Of a stretch of DNA of 64,000 bases, positions 1 through 10,154 are shown one piece after another. Origin of the DNA: Arenimonas fontis (lineage in GTDB: Bacteria; Pseudomonadota; Gammaproteobacteria; Xanthomonadales; Xanthomonadaceae); assembly GCF_008386465.1 (NCBI RefSeq), contig NZ_VUOD01000003.1:186001-250000 (forward strand). The letters run 5' to 3'. The notes beneath the pieces were generated by a model. The model was given only the letters and a program-made list of their open reading frames with translations, ran no database searches and was not told the origin of the DNA. A program made the position numbers and the translations under genes. Positions within the stretch are counted from its first letter, which is position 1. The number at the start of each line of letters is the position of its first letter.

Positions 1-818
1 ATCGGGGCGGCGCCGCGCTTGGGCGCGATCTCGATCACGTACTCGTTGCCGGTCTGATAAGCCATGGATTCGAAAGCGCCATTGGTGTTGATCACCAGAC
101 GGGTCGATCCGGCGTTGGCACGGGGCTCGAGACTGGTCACCGGGGTGGCGAAATCGGTCACGTCCAGGTGCCGGCGCAGGGACTCGGGAATGCTGGCATT
201 GGGCACGTCCACGACCACGCGGGAGCCCTCGTTGCGCATGTCGGCCGTGGCGCCATCGCCACTGAAACGCAGGATGACCCGGCCCGAGCCGTTCTCTCCG
301 CGGCGGAAGTCGATGTTGGCCACTTCCAGGTCAGATGCGACCTTCTTGGTCGGATCGGAGCCGCTGGCCATGGCGTTGGCGGCGCTGGTCTGGGCCACGC
401 CGGCGTCCACTGTCAGCACCAGCAGGTTGCCGGCGCTGCGGGCCGTGTAACCGGCCGGGCGGAACAGGTCCACCACCACCCGGGTACGGCCGCCGGATTC
501 CACCGCCGACACCGCCGAAGCGGCCCCGCTGCCTATCACCACCCGGCGCTGGGCCAGGGCGTTGGTCGTGTCCGGAAGGTCCACGGCGATGCGCGGAGGC
601 GTGTCGGTCGTAAAGGCCTGTACGTCACCCACCGGTTCGGCGAACTCCAGGGTGATGTCGACCTTCCCGCCGGCCGCCTGCGCATAGCGCACGTCCTTGA
701 GGACATTGGCCGCCAGTGCCGGCAGCGACATCGTCATGCCGACGGCCAGCGCCGCCATGGCGAGCCAGCCAATTCGCTTGGCGCCCATCCCCTCGCCGAT
801 CTGCTTGTTCGCGGTCAT
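1..818 (-). CDS. pilQ: Type IV pilus secretin PilQ, N-terminal part (gene continues beyond the left edge)
   Basis: The first 272 codons of a secretin are present and the rest lies outside the window. I place the start at the ATG ending at 818, 15 bases after pilP and preceded by a GGGGGA ribosome binding site. Residues 1 to about 37 form a signal peptide with a hydrophobic stretch ending in PALAA. After it come two AMIN-type domains (roughly residues 38-135 and 150-250), which in PilQ bind peptidoglycan ahead of the secretin ring. PilQ forms the outer-membrane channel through which the pilus passes. Its place as last gene after pilM-N-O-P supports the call. The secretin domain itself cannot be checked here. 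Confidence 0.9.
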   Translation of the reverse strand, partial: MTANKQIGEGMGAKRIGWLAMAALAVGMTMSLPALAANVLKDVRYAQAAGGKVDITLEFAEPVGDVQAFTTDTPPRIAVDLPDTTNALAQRRVVIGSGAASAVSAVESGGRTRVVVDLFRPAGYTARSAGNLLVLTVDAGVAQTSAANAMASGSDPTKKVASDLEVANIDFRRGENGSGRVILRFSGDGATADMRNEGSRVVVDVPNASIPESLRRHLDVTDFATPVTSLEPRANAGSTRLVINTNGAFESMAYQTGNEYVIEIAPKRGAAP

Positions 819-833
819 CGTGCATTCCCCCAA

Positions 834-1346
834 TCAATTGTCTTCAAGGGCGATCCTGGCCGGGCGCTCCAGCCAGCCACCGGCCCCGTCAGGTACCAGT
901 TCGACGAGTTCGATGCGGTCCTCGTGAACCGCGGTGATGCGACCATTGCTCAGACCCATGTAGTTGCCCACCCGGACCCGGTGCGTGACCCTGTCCGGCC
1001 CCATGACCAGACCGACGACCCCGTCGCCGGAACCGATCGTGCCCACCATGTCCAGGCTGTCGAGCGGAAAGGCCTCCAGCACTTCCTTGCGCCGGTTCGG
1101 GTCGGGCCGCAGGGCATTGCTGGCGGCGCTGTCCGGACGCGGCTGCGAGAACGGATCACGCAGGTCCTGCGCGGCGTATTCGAAGGTCTCGAACTGCTTC
1201 ATCACCGGCAGCGGGTCCAGCGGCGGCGCCGGCCGGGCCTTGACTTCCGCCACCCAGGCCTCCAGGTCCCGGCTTCCCCGGGTGCAGCCGCCGAGAGCGA
1301 CGGCCACCACCGCCACCACCAGGCCGGTCACCAACCTTCTGCTCAT
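834..1346 (-). CDS. pilP: Type IV pilus assembly lipoprotein PilP
   Basis: PilP is an inner-membrane lipoprotein that links the PilN/PilO alignment complex to the PilQ secretin. The protein (170 aa from this start) opens with a short basic and hydrophobic signal ending in the lipobox LGGC, followed by the family's flexible region with the YAAQDLRDPF segment and then a compact beta domain. I prefer the ATG at 1346 because GAGG lies 5 bases upstream and it gives a normal lipoprotein signal. A GTG at 1361 overlapping the pilO stop (GTGA) would add five residues. It is the fourth gene of the pilMNOPQ operon. Confidence 0.93.
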   Translation of the reverse strand: MSRRLVTGLVVAVVAVALGGCTRGSRDLEAWVAEVKARPAPPLDPLPVMKQFETFEYAAQDLRDPFSQPRPDSAASNALRPDPNRRKEVLEAFPLDSLDMVGTIGSGDGVVGLVMGPDRVTHRVRVGNYMGLSNGRITAVHEDRIELVELVPDGAGGWLERPARIALEDN

Positions 1347-1357
1347 CCTTGCCTCGC

Positions 1358-1981
1358 TCACTGCGCGCCTCCCGAGGCCGCGGCCTCTTCTTCCGCATCG
1401 AGGTAGCGGTAGGTCTTGACGGTACCCTCGAGAACCAGCGTCGCGTCGCCCTGGCCACGCGGCTTCAGCGAGATGTCGTGCATGGTCATGATCACCACGC
1501 GCGGCAGGGAAGCCACGCCGCTGACGAAGGCGCCAAACTGGTGGTAGGTGCCGACCATGCGCAGCGCGATCGGCTTCTCAGCATAGAAGTCGCGCTGGAC
1601 CTCCGCGCCGGGCTGGAACAGCTCGTTGGTGATGCCCGCCGCCAGCGCCGTCTGGGAAATGTCGACGATCAGGTCGGGCATCTCGTTCTTGCTGGGCAGC
1701 TGGCGCAGCATCTGCTGCAGCATCACTTCCATCTGCGCCAGCTGCTGCTTGAGCGGCTCGAGATTGGCGGCCCGGCCCTGCTTGCCCTGGAATTCCTCGC
1801 GCAGCTTCTGTTCGGTGGCTTCCTCGTTGGCAAGGACGTCACGCTTCTCGGTGACGAAGAACCACCAGGTGAAGGCGATGATGACGGCGGCCAGGATCAC
1901 GCAGGCGGCCATCTTCACCTGCATCGGCCAGGCGCCGGAGTTGTTGAAGTCGAGGTTTCGCAGATCGACCTTCTTGCTCAC
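1358..1981 (-). CDS. pilO: Type IV pilus inner-membrane protein PilO
   Basis: PilO pairs with PilN to form the periplasmic part of the pilus alignment complex. The 207-aa protein has a cytoplasmic N-terminal tail, one membrane helix at about residues 24-43, a coiled-coil segment at about 50-85, and a C-terminal ferredoxin-like domain, as usual for the family. The start is a GTG that overlaps the pilN stop codon as GTGA, a sign of translational coupling. Gene order and length fit PilO well. Confidence 0.93.
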   Translation of the reverse strand: MSKKVDLRNLDFNNSGAWPMQVKMAACVILAAVIIAFTWWFFVTEKRDVLANEEATEQKLREEFQGKQGRAANLEPLKQQLAQMEVMLQQMLRQLPSKNEMPDLIVDISQTALAAGITNELFQPGAEVQRDFYAEKPIALRMVGTYHQFGAFVSGVASLPRVVIMTMHDISLKPRGQGDATLVLEGTVKTYRYLDAEEEAAASGGAQ

Positions 1982-2588
1982 TGGACACCTCCCGCAGCCG
2001 TGGCCTGGGCCGGCGCGGCGCCGCCTGCGGCGCCTTCCCCTTCCTCTTTCGGCGTCTGCAACCTGACCTTCAGCGAGAACATGTTGGGCAGGCCGCGGTC
2101 GTCACCCTTGGCCTCGATGATGGTGAGGTCGGGATCGGCCATCCAGCCGGACTCCTCGAGGTTGCGCATGTAGGAGCTGACCCGGGCGTTGGACTGGGCC
2201 TGGCCTTCAAGCGTTAGCTGCTGGCCCGACTGCTTGATCGAATTCAGCCGGACGCCCTCGGGAATGGTGCGGACCAGCTGGTCGAACAGGTGCACCATCT
2301 GCGAGCGGCTTGCCTGCAGCTCCTCGATGACCTGCTTGCGGGCAAGCAGGTTGGCCTTCTTCTTGTCCAGCTCCTCTATCTCCCTGATCTGCTGGTCCAC
2401 CAGCACGATCTGGTCGCGGAGGTACTGGTTGCGCAGGAGCTGGCCCTCGATCTGGCCGTTGTAGTACATGACGATCAGGAAGCTCACCAGTACGCCGACG
2501 CCGGCCGCCAGGCCCAGCATGGCGTAGAACTCCTGCTGCCGCTGCTTGCGCCGTTCGGCGCGCCAGGGGAGTAGATTGATTCTGGCCA

Positions 2589-2589
<1 letters not shown>
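1978..2589 (-). CDS. pilN: Type IV pilus assembly protein PilN
   Basis: PilN is a bitopic membrane protein whose short N-terminal tail, here MARINLLPWR, binds cytoplasmic PilM. This 203-aa protein shows that conserved INLLPWR peptide at residues 4-10, a membrane helix at about residues 21-44, a coiled coil (about 50-100) and a periplasmic domain. The ATG overlaps the pilM stop codon (TGATG), and its 3' end overlaps pilO, so the operon is tightly coupled. Confidence 0.95.
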
Positions 2590-3671
<1,082 letters not shown>

Positions 3672-3698
3672 TTACACACGAATGGTGCGCCGTTACAT

Positions 3699-3726
3699 TA
3701 AATAACGAATTTTTGCCGAATGGCAA
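3699..3726 (-). promoter_or_regulatory. Candidate sigma-70 promoter for pilMNOPQ
   Basis: Within an unusually AT-rich patch of the pilM/PBP1A intergenic region, the minus strand shows TTGCCA, a 16-base spacer and TATTTA, about 50 bases before the pilM start. The match to the -10 consensus is weak, and the AT-rich setting is the main argument. Confidence 0.4.
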
Positions 3727-3840
3727 TGCCTCGGGCCATCGCCCCGTCACCCTTCGGCGTTCCGCCCCCCGCGTACCCCCCAAAGTACGCAATCCGGCCC
3801 CCCTTCCGGCCGTGCCCCGGCCCGGGCCCTTCGGCCGTTC

Positions 3841-3846
3841 TATACT
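3841..3846 (+). promoter_or_regulatory. Candidate -10 element for the PBP1A gene
   Basis: TATACT lies 39 bases before the ATG at 3886. No convincing -35 box sits 16-18 bases upstream, so only the -10 is proposed. A GGAGAGG ribosome binding site at about 3873-3879 decides the downstream start. Confidence 0.4.
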
Positions 3847-3885
3847 CCCTGCCCCATGTCGGTGTAAACCACGGAGAGGCCCTGG

Positions 3886-6324
3886 ATGGCCCGTTTCCTA
3901 CGCCTGCTGAAGCGGGCGCTGATCGTCCTCGCCAGCCTTGGAGTGCTGGGCCTGCTGGCCATCGGGGTGCTCTACTGGCTGATCTCGCCCCGCCTGCCGG
4001 ACGTGCAGGAACTGCGCAACGTCGAGCTGCAGGTTCCCCTGAGCATCTATACCCGCGACGGCAAGCTGATCGCACTGATCGGCGAGACGCGGCGTTCTCC
4101 GGTCCGGATCGAGGAGGTGCCCTTGCGGGTCCGCCAGGCCTTCATCGCCATCGAGGACGCCCGCTTCTACGACCATCCGGGCGTCGACTGGCGCGGCATC
4201 ACCAGGGCCGTCTGGCTGCTGGCCACCACCGACGACCGCCGGGTGCCGGGCGGCAGCACCATCACCCAGCAGGTGGCCAGGCAGTTCTACCTGAGCTCGG
4301 AATACTCCTACACCCGCAAGCTCACCGAAATCTTCCTGGCACTGAAGATGGAACGCGAGCTGAGCAAGGACGAAATCCTCGAGCTCTACCTCAACAAGAG
4401 CTTCTTCGGCAATCGCGCCTACGGCATCGCCGCCGCCGCCGAGTACTACTACGGCAAGTCCCTGGACGAACTGAGCCTGGCCGAGGCCGCCACCCTGGCG
4501 TCCATCCCGAAGTTCCCCTCCAGCGGCAACCCGATCGTCAACCCGGAGCGCGCCCTGGTACGGCGCAATTACGTGCTGCAGCGGATGCGCGAGGAGGGAA
4601 TGATCACCGAGGCCGAGGAGCAGGCGGCCCGCGCCGAGCCCGTGAATGCCTCGCCGCACGAGCCCGAGCCCGAAGTCGAGGCGCCCTACGTGGCCGAGAT
4701 GGTCCGCGTCGAAATGGAGCAGCGCTACGGCGCCGAGGCCACCACCAGCGGCCTGAGGGTCTACACCACCCTGCTGGCCGACCACCAGGCGGCGGCGACC
4801 CGGGCCGTGCAGCAAGGCCTGGTGGAATATGACCGTCGGCACGCCTGGCGAGGCCCGGAGGCACAGCTGTCCCTGGCCGAGGACGAGCCCGTCGAGGCGC
4901 TGCGCCGGCGCCTGCGCGACCATCCTTCCCGGGGCGGTCTGGCCGCCGGCCTGGTGCTGGGCGAGGCCGGCGGCCGAACCCGCGTCATGCTGGTCACGGG
5001 CAGCACCATCGAACTGGAACCGGCGGCCCTGCGCTGGGCCGGCCGACAGGTGCCGCTGAAGCGTGGCGATGTCATCCGGTTGCAGGTGGACCCGGAGTCG
5101 GGAAAGCCGCGCCTGGCGCAGATCCCGGAAGCCCAGGCCGCCCTCGTATCCATGCAGCCGGAGGACGGCGCCATCCGCGCCCTGGTCGGCGGCTTCAGCT
5201 ACGGCCTGAACAAGTTCAATCGCGCCACCCAGGCGCAGCGCCTGCCGGGATCCAGCTTCAAGCCTTTCGTGTACGCCGCGGCCTTCGAACGCGGCTTCTC
5301 GCCGGCCAGCATCGTCCTGGACGCGCCGGTGGTGTTCCGCGACCGCGCCGGCAACGTCTGGCGGCCGCAGAACGATGCCGGCAACTTCGCCGGCCCCATG
5401 CGCCTGCGCGAAGCCATGGTGCAGTCGCGCAACCTGGTGTCGGTGCGGCTGCTGGACGCTATCGGCGTGGACTTCGCCAGCCGCTACATCACCCGGTTCG
5501 GTTTCAGCCAGGAAAGCCTGCCGCCGAACCTGTCCATGTCACTGGGCACCTCGTCGCTGACTCCCTTGTCCATCGCCCGCGGCTACACCGTGTTCAGCAA
5601 CGGCGGCTACCTGGTCGAACCCTGGTTCATCGAGAAGGTGGTGGACCGGCGCGGTACCGTGGTCTTCCAGGCCGATCCTGTCCGGGTCTGTCGGGGCTGC
5701 CAGGGCAGGCAGCCCGAATCCGGGGGCGAGCGTTCCACCCTGGTGGACGGGTTCGACTTCAGCGACACCGGGCCGGCGGCACGCCCGGACGGACAGGCGG
5801 AATCGGCACCGGCCGGAGACGGCCCGGTCAGGCTGGCGCCGCGCGCGATCGACGAACGCACCGCCTGGCTGGTCCGCTCCCTGCTGCTGGACGTGGTCAA
5901 CCGCGGCACCGGTGTCCAGGCCAGGGCGCTGGGGCGGCCCGACGTCGGCGGGAAGACCGGCTCCACCAACGAACACCGCGACGCCTGGTTCTCCGGGTTC
6001 GGCGGCGATCTGGTCACCACCGTCTGGGTGGGCCGGGACGATTTTTCCACCTTGGGTCGGGGCGAATACGGCGGTCGTGCCGCCCTGCCGATCTGGATCG
6101 ACTACATGCGGGCGGCGCTCGAGGGCGTTCCGCCCCACGAGCCGCCGCCACCGCCGGGCGTGGTCAGCGCCTGGGTGGACGCGGTTTCGGGCCGTCTGGT
6201 GCCGGAGGGCACGCCGGGGGCGGTGCGCGATTGGTTCAAGCGCGAGGACTACGAGCGCATCGCGACCAGCGGCTTCGATCTGGAGCCGGTGCTCAGTGAT
6301 GAAGAGGCCTTCGACATCTTCTGA
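3886..6324 (+). CDS. mrcA: Penicillin-binding protein 1A (bifunctional transglycosylase/transpeptidase)
   Basis: This enzyme polymerises lipid II and cross-links peptidoglycan at the outer face of the inner membrane. The 812-aa protein has an N-terminal membrane helix (about residues 10-35), a GT51 transglycosylase domain with the catalytic EDARFYDHPG motif near residue 89, an OB-type insertion at about 290-420, and a transpeptidase domain with SSFK (near 455), SRN and KTGST (near 690). All catalytic motifs are intact. A Cys/Gly/Ser-rich segment (VCRGCQG, about residues 603-650) before the final transpeptidase part is probably a surface insert. The location divergent from pilMNOPQ is conserved in gamma-proteobacteria. 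Confidence 0.96.
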   Translation: MARFLRLLKRALIVLASLGVLGLLAIGVLYWLISPRLPDVQELRNVELQVPLSIYTRDGKLIALIGETRRSPVRIEEVPLRVRQAFIAIEDARFYDHPGVDWRGITRAVWLLATTDDRRVPGGSTITQQVARQFYLSSEYSYTRKLTEIFLALKMERELSKDEILELYLNKSFFGNRAYGIAAAAEYYYGKSLDELSLAEAATLASIPKFPSSGNPIVNPERALVRRNYVLQRMREEGMITEAEEQAARAEPVNASPHEPEPEVEAPYVAEMVRVEMEQRYGAEATTSGLRVYTTLLADHQAAATRAVQQGLVEYDRRHAWRGPEAQLSLAEDEPVEALRRRLRDHPSRGGLAAGLVLGEAGGRTRVMLVTGSTIELEPAALRWAGRQVPLKRGDVIRLQVDPESGKPRLAQIPEAQAALVSMQPEDGAIRALVGGFSYGLNKFNRATQAQRLPGSSFKPFVYAAAFERGFSPASIVLDAPVVFRDRAGNVWRPQNDAGNFAGPMRLREAMVQSRNLVSVRLLDAIGVDFASRYITRFGFSQESLPPNLSMSLGTSSLTPLSIARGYTVFSNGGYLVEPWFIEKVVDRRGTVVFQADPVRVCRGCQGRQPESGGERSTLVDGFDFSDTGPAARPDGQAESAPAGDGPVRLAPRAIDERTAWLVRSLLLDVVNRGTGVQARALGRPDVGGKTGSTNEHRDAWFSGFGGDLVTTVWVGRDDFSTLGRGEYGGRAALPIWIDYMRAALEGVPPHEPPPPPGVVSAWVDAVSGRLVPEGTPGAVRDWFKREDYERIATSGFDLEPVLSDEEAFDIF

Positions 6325-6901
6325 GCGCCTGCGCATGCAGGTGGCGCGGGAAGCCGCCCGCCTGCTGGCCCAGGGCGCGCCCGACGCCGCCACCGCCCGC
6401 CGCCGCGCCGCCGCACGCCTGGGGGCGCACGTTCCGGCCGAGCTACCTGACGGCGAGGAGATCCGCCTGGCCTTGGCCGAGTACCGGGCGCTGTTCGGCG
6501 GTGGCCTGGAACCCGCCGAGCTGCGCCGTCGCCGCGTCGCGGCCCTGGAAGCCATGACGGCGCTGGCCGCTTTCGATCCGCGCCTGACCGGCCCGGTGCT
6601 GGACGGCAGCGCCGGCGACCACGATCCGGTGCTCCTGCATCTGCACACCGACGAACCCGAAGCCGTCGCCCGCCATTTCATGGACCGGCACATTCCGGTC
6701 CAACCCGGCCGCGCCCGCGCTTTGCTGCCGGGCCGCCGTCCGCAAGACTTGCCCTGCTGGCGGCTCGAGGCTGGCGGCATCCCATTCGAGCTATGGGTCC
6801 TCCCTCTGCATGCCGCCCGCCAGGGCCCCAGCGACCCTCTCGACGGCAAGCCCCTGCTGCGTGCCGGCACCGCCGCTGTCGCCCGCCTGGTTGCCGGCTG
6901 A
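6299..6901 (+). CDS. Conserved protein of unknown function, nucleotidyltransferase-like family
   Basis: This 200-aa protein starts at an ATG 26 bases inside the end of the PBP1A gene, so the two are probably translated together. The N-terminal half is helical and Arg/Ala-rich (EAARLLAQ... ATARRRAA). The second half contains GSAGDHDPVLLHLHTD followed by a beta-rich region ending FELWVLPL. From memory it resembles a proteobacterial family of about 190-200 aa often carrying the doubtful label UDP-N-acetylmuramate-alanine ligase. It is far too short for MurC and has no Mur ATP-binding motif. A nucleotidyltransferase-like fold is an inference. Substrate and function are unknown. Confidence 0.75.
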   Translation: MKRPSTSSERLRMQVAREAARLLAQGAPDAATARRRAAARLGAHVPAELPDGEEIRLALAEYRALFGGGLEPAELRRRRVAALEAMTALAAFDPRLTGPVLDGSAGDHDPVLLHLHTDEPEAVARHFMDRHIPVQPGRARALLPGRRPQDLPCWRLEAGGIPFELWVLPLHAARQGPSDPLDGKPLLRAGTAAVARLVAG

Positions 6902-7251
6902 GCCACGCACGGGCAACCAAGCCAGGTCGGCTCCCCGTGGTTCGCCAGCACCTGTCGTGGCGAGATCGTGGTGCCTGCGCTGCGAGCGAGATTCTTGGTG
7001 TCGGCGGAGGGCAGGAGGCCCGGAGCGGGCCGGCGTTCGCCGCCACGGATGGCGCTTGGCGAAACCGCCGGCCGGCGCCTCCCCCTTCATGACTTGGCGG
7101 CGCACCCGCCAAGCCCCATTGGCCGCCAGGCCACGCCCTTACGAGCGCCGGCGACCCCAGGGAAGGCCAAGACTGCGACCCGCGAACCTGGAAAGATCCG
7201 CGTCCATCCGCGTCGAAAAAGAAGCCCACCCGCAAGGCAGGTCCGGAAACG
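6902..7251. other. Intergenic stretch without a gene
   Basis: I see no supported gene here. It holds a perfect 8-bp hairpin at 7093-7113 (CTTGGCGG arms, 5-base loop) and a direct repeat of ATCCGCGTC at 7196-7204 and 7206-7214 followed by a short A-run. The two neighbouring genes converge on this stretch. Confidence 0.5.
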
Positions 7252-7280
7252 GGAACGCCCCGCACAAGGCGGGGCGTTCC
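7252..7280 (-). terminator. Hairpin terminator of the citrate synthase gene
   Basis: This is a perfect 12-bp inverted repeat (GGAACGCCCCGC arms) with a 5-base loop, starting 24 bases after the gltA stop codon. The U-run is poor, as is common in high-GC genomes. It may act in both directions. Confidence 0.75.
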
Positions 7281-7303
7281 GGGATACCGCCAAGGACCGG
7301 GGC

Positions 7304-8593
7304 TCAGCGCTTGTCCATCGGCACGTAATCGCGCGAGGCAGCGCCGGTATAGACCTGGCGCGGACGGCCGATCTTGGCTTCCGGATCGGTCTGCTGCTCC
7401 AGCCAGTGGCTGACCCAGCCGGCGGTACGGGCGATGGCGAACATCACCGTGAACATCTCGGTCGGAATCTTCAGCGCCTTGTAGATGATGCCCGAGTAGA
7501 AATCCACGTTCGGGTACAGCTTGCGCTGGATGAAGTACTCGTCCTTGAGCGCAGCCTCCTCCAGGCGCATGGCGACCTCGAGCAGCGGGTCGTTCACGCC
7601 CAGATCGGCCAGCACCTTGTGGCACATCTCGCGGATGATGGTCGCGCGCGGGTCAAAGTTCTTGTATACGCGGTGACCGAAACCCATCAGGCGGAAGCCG
7701 GACTCCTTGTCCTTGGCGCGGGCCACCGCCTTGGACACGTCCTCGGGCCGGCCGATCTCCTCCAGCATTTTCAGCACCGCTTCGTTGGCACCACCATGTG
7801 CCGGTCCCCAGAGGGCGGCGATGCCGGCGGCGACGCAGGCGTAAGGATTGGCGCCGGTGGAACCGACCAGACGCACGGTCGAGGTGGAGGCGTTCTGCTC
7901 GTGATCGGCATGCAGGATGAACAGCAGGTCCAGCGCCTTGGCCGCGACCGGCTTGAGCTGCAGCGGCTCGCTCGGCACCTCGAACATCATGTGCAGGAAG
8001 CGCTCGACGTACTCGAGGTTGTTGCGCGGGTAGCGGATCGGCCAGCCGATGGAGTGGCGATAGCAGGCCGCGGCGATGGTCGGCACCTTGGCGATCAGCC
8101 TGATCGCCGCCAGGCGGCGCTGCTCCGGATCGTCCAGGTCGAGGGTGTCGTGGTAGAAGGCCGCCAGCGAGCCGATCATGCCGCACAGCATTGCCATCGG
8201 GTGGGCATCGTGGCGGAAGCCGTGCAGGAAGCTCTTGAGCGCCTCGTGCATCATCGTGTGATGGGTGACCTCGTGCTCGAACCGGGCGAACTGTTCCCGG
8301 TTCGGCAGCTCGCCGTTCATCAGCAGGTAGCTCACTTCCAGGAAGCTGGAGCGCTTGGCCAGCTGCTCGATCGGATAGCCGCGGTACATCAGCACGCCCT
8401 GGTCGCCGTCGATGTAGGTGATGGCCGATTTGCAGCTGGCAGTGGCGGTGAAGCCCGAGTCGTAAGTGAAAAGGCCGGTTTCCTTCGGCAGCCTGGCGAT
8501 ATCCACGCAGGGCGCCCCGAGGGTGCCGTTGTGGACGGGAAGCTCGACATTCCTGCCGGCGGCGCTGAGCTGCACGCTCTTGATGTCGGACAC
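7304..8593 (-). CDS. gltA: Citrate synthase (type II, hexameric form)
   Basis: This enzyme condenses oxaloacetate and acetyl-CoA to citrate, the entry step of the TCA cycle. The 429-aa protein aligns with the E. coli GltA type in length and motifs: [10 protein letters not shown] near residue 228, GPAHGGAN with the catalytic His near 264, [13 protein letters not shown] with His near 305, and NVDFYSG with the catalytic Asp near 362. The start is the GTG at 8593, which has AAGGAGAT close upstream and begins VSDIKSVQL. The frame stays open further upstream, but that sequence is not citrate-synthase-like. It appears monocistronic, with its own promoter candidate and terminator. Confidence 0.96.
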   Translation of the reverse strand: MSDIKSVQLSAAGRNVELPVHNGTLGAPCVDIARLPKETGLFTYDSGFTATASCKSAITYIDGDQGVLMYRGYPIEQLAKRSSFLEVSYLLMNGELPNREQFARFEHEVTHHTMMHEALKSFLHGFRHDAHPMAMLCGMIGSLAAFYHDTLDLDDPEQRRLAAIRLIAKVPTIAAACYRHSIGWPIRYPRNNLEYVERFLHMMFEVPSEPLQLKPVAAKALDLLFILHADHEQNASTSTVRLVGSTGANPYACVAAGIAALWGPAHGGANEAVLKMLEEIGRPEDVSKAVARAKDKESGFRLMGFGHRVYKNFDPRATIIREMCHKVLADLGVNDPLLEVAMRLEEAALKDEYFIQRKLYPNVDFYSGIIYKALKIPTEMFTVMFAIARTAGWVSHWLEQQTDPEAKIGRPRQVYTGAASRDYVPMDKR

Positions 8594-8698
8594 GGGCGAT
8601 CTCCTTGGTACGGCGCGACGCCCGCCCGGGACTGGGGAGGCGCGGCAGTCGCATATGGGGTCGGAAGGCCGCGCCCGAGGGGCGCCACCATGCGGCCA

Positions 8699-8728
8699 AG
8701 TATCGCACAGGGCGCCGACCGGAGTCAG
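8699..8728 (-). promoter_or_regulatory. Candidate sigma-70 promoter for gltA
   Basis: On the minus strand CTGACT, an 18-base spacer and GATACT (five of six matches to TATACT) lie about 105 bases upstream of the gltA GTG. It is supported by motif only. Confidence 0.4.
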
Positions 8729-8806
8729 TGACGGACGCCTGCAAACAGGCCCGCAACGCAGCCTTGCGCCGATGCTGCGACCCGGAAGGGCGGCCCGGAA
8801 AAGCGG

Positions 8807-8828
8807 AAGGCCGCCCGGAGGCGGCCTT
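8807..8828 (-). terminator. Terminator of the rpmE2 gene
   Basis: AAGGCCGCC and its exact reverse complement are separated by 4 bases. On the minus strand the hairpin is followed by CCGCTTTTCC, giving a short U-run. It sits about 40 bases beyond the rpmE2 stop codon. Confidence 0.75.
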
Positions 8829-8868
8829 CGTCGGCGCAGCCCGGCACGCCGCCGGGGAGGGCCCGAAC

Positions 8869-9111
8869 TTACTTGGCGTAACGCTTGCGGAAGCGGTCGA
8901 CGCGGCCGCCGGTGTCCACGACCTTCTGCTTGCCGGTGTAGAACGGGTGCGAAGCCGAGCTGATATCCACCTTGATCAGCGGATACTCGTTGCCGTCCTC
9001 CCACTTGACGGTCTCCTTGCTGGTCAGCGTGGACCGGGTCAGGAAAGCGAAGTCGGACGACAGGTCCTGGAAGACGACCGGGTGGTAATCGGGATGGATG
9101 TCGGCCTTCAT
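8869..9111 (-). CDS. rpmE2: Ribosomal protein bL31, type B (zinc-independent)
   Basis: This is a large-subunit ribosomal protein of 80 aa, beginning [16 protein letters not shown] and ending DRFRKRYAK, both typical of type B L31. It lacks the CxxC pair that binds zinc in type A, so it belongs to the C-minus paralogue that replaces the zinc-binding form under zinc limitation in many bacteria. The ATG at 9111 gives the usual family length. A longer in-frame start would add 17 unrelated residues. The gene stands alone with its own terminator. No zinc-regulator operator could be recognised by eye. Confidence 0.93.
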   Translation of the reverse strand: MKADIHPDYHPVVFQDLSSDFAFLTRSTLTSKETVKWEDGNEYPLIKVDISSASHPFYTGKQKVVDTGGRVDRFRKRYAK

Positions 9112-9199
9112 GGCTGGAAGCTCCGCCGGGTCTGCATGGGAAAAGACGTGCATTATAGCCACGGCCGAACCCGGCCCGCAAGCCGGAAAAGCCCGGGAT

Positions 9200-10132
9200 T
9201 CAGGCGCCGAGGGCCTGCCGCAGGCGGGCCTGGAAGGCCTCGCGGTCGTAATCCATCAGGATCCGGACCTTGTCCGGCAGGCCGGTGCGACGCTGCCAGT
9301 CCACCACGGTCGCGCCCCGGCAGTGCCGGCCCGCCAGTTCCACCGCCAGCGGCCGGGCTTCGACCCGGCGGGCCGCCCCGGGCTCCAGGGCCAGGGCCAT
9401 GGCCAGGGCGTCGGCGCTGTGCCAGTCGCTGCCGCGACGTGATTCCGACCAGGCCCGGGTCCGGGCGGAAATGCCGGCATAGAAGCGGGCCCGATGGTCG
9501 CCCGCCGCCAACCAGCTTTCGAAAGCCCGGTGCGGAAAGCCGTGCCGCAGCACCGCCTCCCAGTCCACCAGTTCGAACACCGGGAAGGCCCTGAACACCA
9601 CCTCGGCCGCCTCCGGGTCGAAGGCGATGTTGAACTCGGCCGACACCGAGGTGTTGCCCTGCCCGGTCACCGCCCCACCCATCACCACCAATCGGGCCAC
9701 CCGCGCCGGCAGCTCCGGATCCAGGCGCAGGGCCAGGGCCAGGTTGGTCAGGGGCCCCAGGGTGACCAGCAGCAGCCGGCCGGCATGCTCGCGGGCCAGG
9801 CGGACGATGGCCAGGGCGGCGTGCTCGCTCTCCGGCAGCCGGGCCGCCGGCGCATAACCGGTGTCGCCGAATCCGTCCTGGCCGTGCACGTGGGCCGCGT
9901 CCTCGGCCGGGTGCACCAAGGGCACCGGGCAACCGGGGTAGACCGGCACGTCGACGCCGGCCACCTCGCATAGCTTGAGCGCGTTGGCAAGGGTGTGGCT
10001 CAGGCCGACGTTGCCGGCGGCAACCGTCAATCCGAGCACCCGATGCGCGGGATCGGCGAAGGCCATCAGCAAGGCCAGGGCGTCGTCCACGCCCGGGTCG
10101 GTATCGATCAGCAGGGGAATGCGGCGGTCCAT
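9200..10132 (-). CDS. Inosine/uridine-preferring nucleoside hydrolase
   Basis: This enzyme hydrolyses the N-glycosidic bond of ribonucleosides to base and ribose in salvage. The 310-aa protein carries the calcium-binding hallmark [12 protein letters not shown] at residues about 9-20, the [14 protein letters not shown] segment, VMGGAV, and the [11 protein letters not shown] motif, all typical of the IUNH family. Near the C-terminus WHSADALAM corresponds to the region with the last metal ligand. The ATG ending at 10132 was chosen because the family motif follows it at the usual distance. It lies just downstream of recG on the same strand. Exact base preference cannot be read from the sequence. 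Confidence 0.93.
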   Translation of the reverse strand: MDRRIPLLIDTDPGVDDALALLMAFADPAHRVLGLTVAAGNVGLSHTLANALKLCEVAGVDVPVYPGCPVPLVHPAEDAAHVHGQDGFGDTGYAPAARLPESEHAALAIVRLAREHAGRLLLVTLGPLTNLALALRLDPELPARVARLVVMGGAVTGQGNTSVSAEFNIAFDPEAAEVVFRAFPVFELVDWEAVLRHGFPHRAFESWLAAGDHRARFYAGISARTRAWSESRRGSDWHSADALAMALALEPGAARRVEARPLAVELAGRHCRGATVVDWQRRTGLPDKVRILMDYDREAFQARLRQALGA

Positions 10133-10154
10133 GCCGGGATTATGCCCGCGCCGC

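Noticed and set aside
8594-9181. N-terminal extension of citrate synthase
   Set aside because: The frame is open but crosses the rpmE2 gene and a terminator, and the residues are not citrate-synthase-like. The GTG at 8593 has a proper ribosome binding site.
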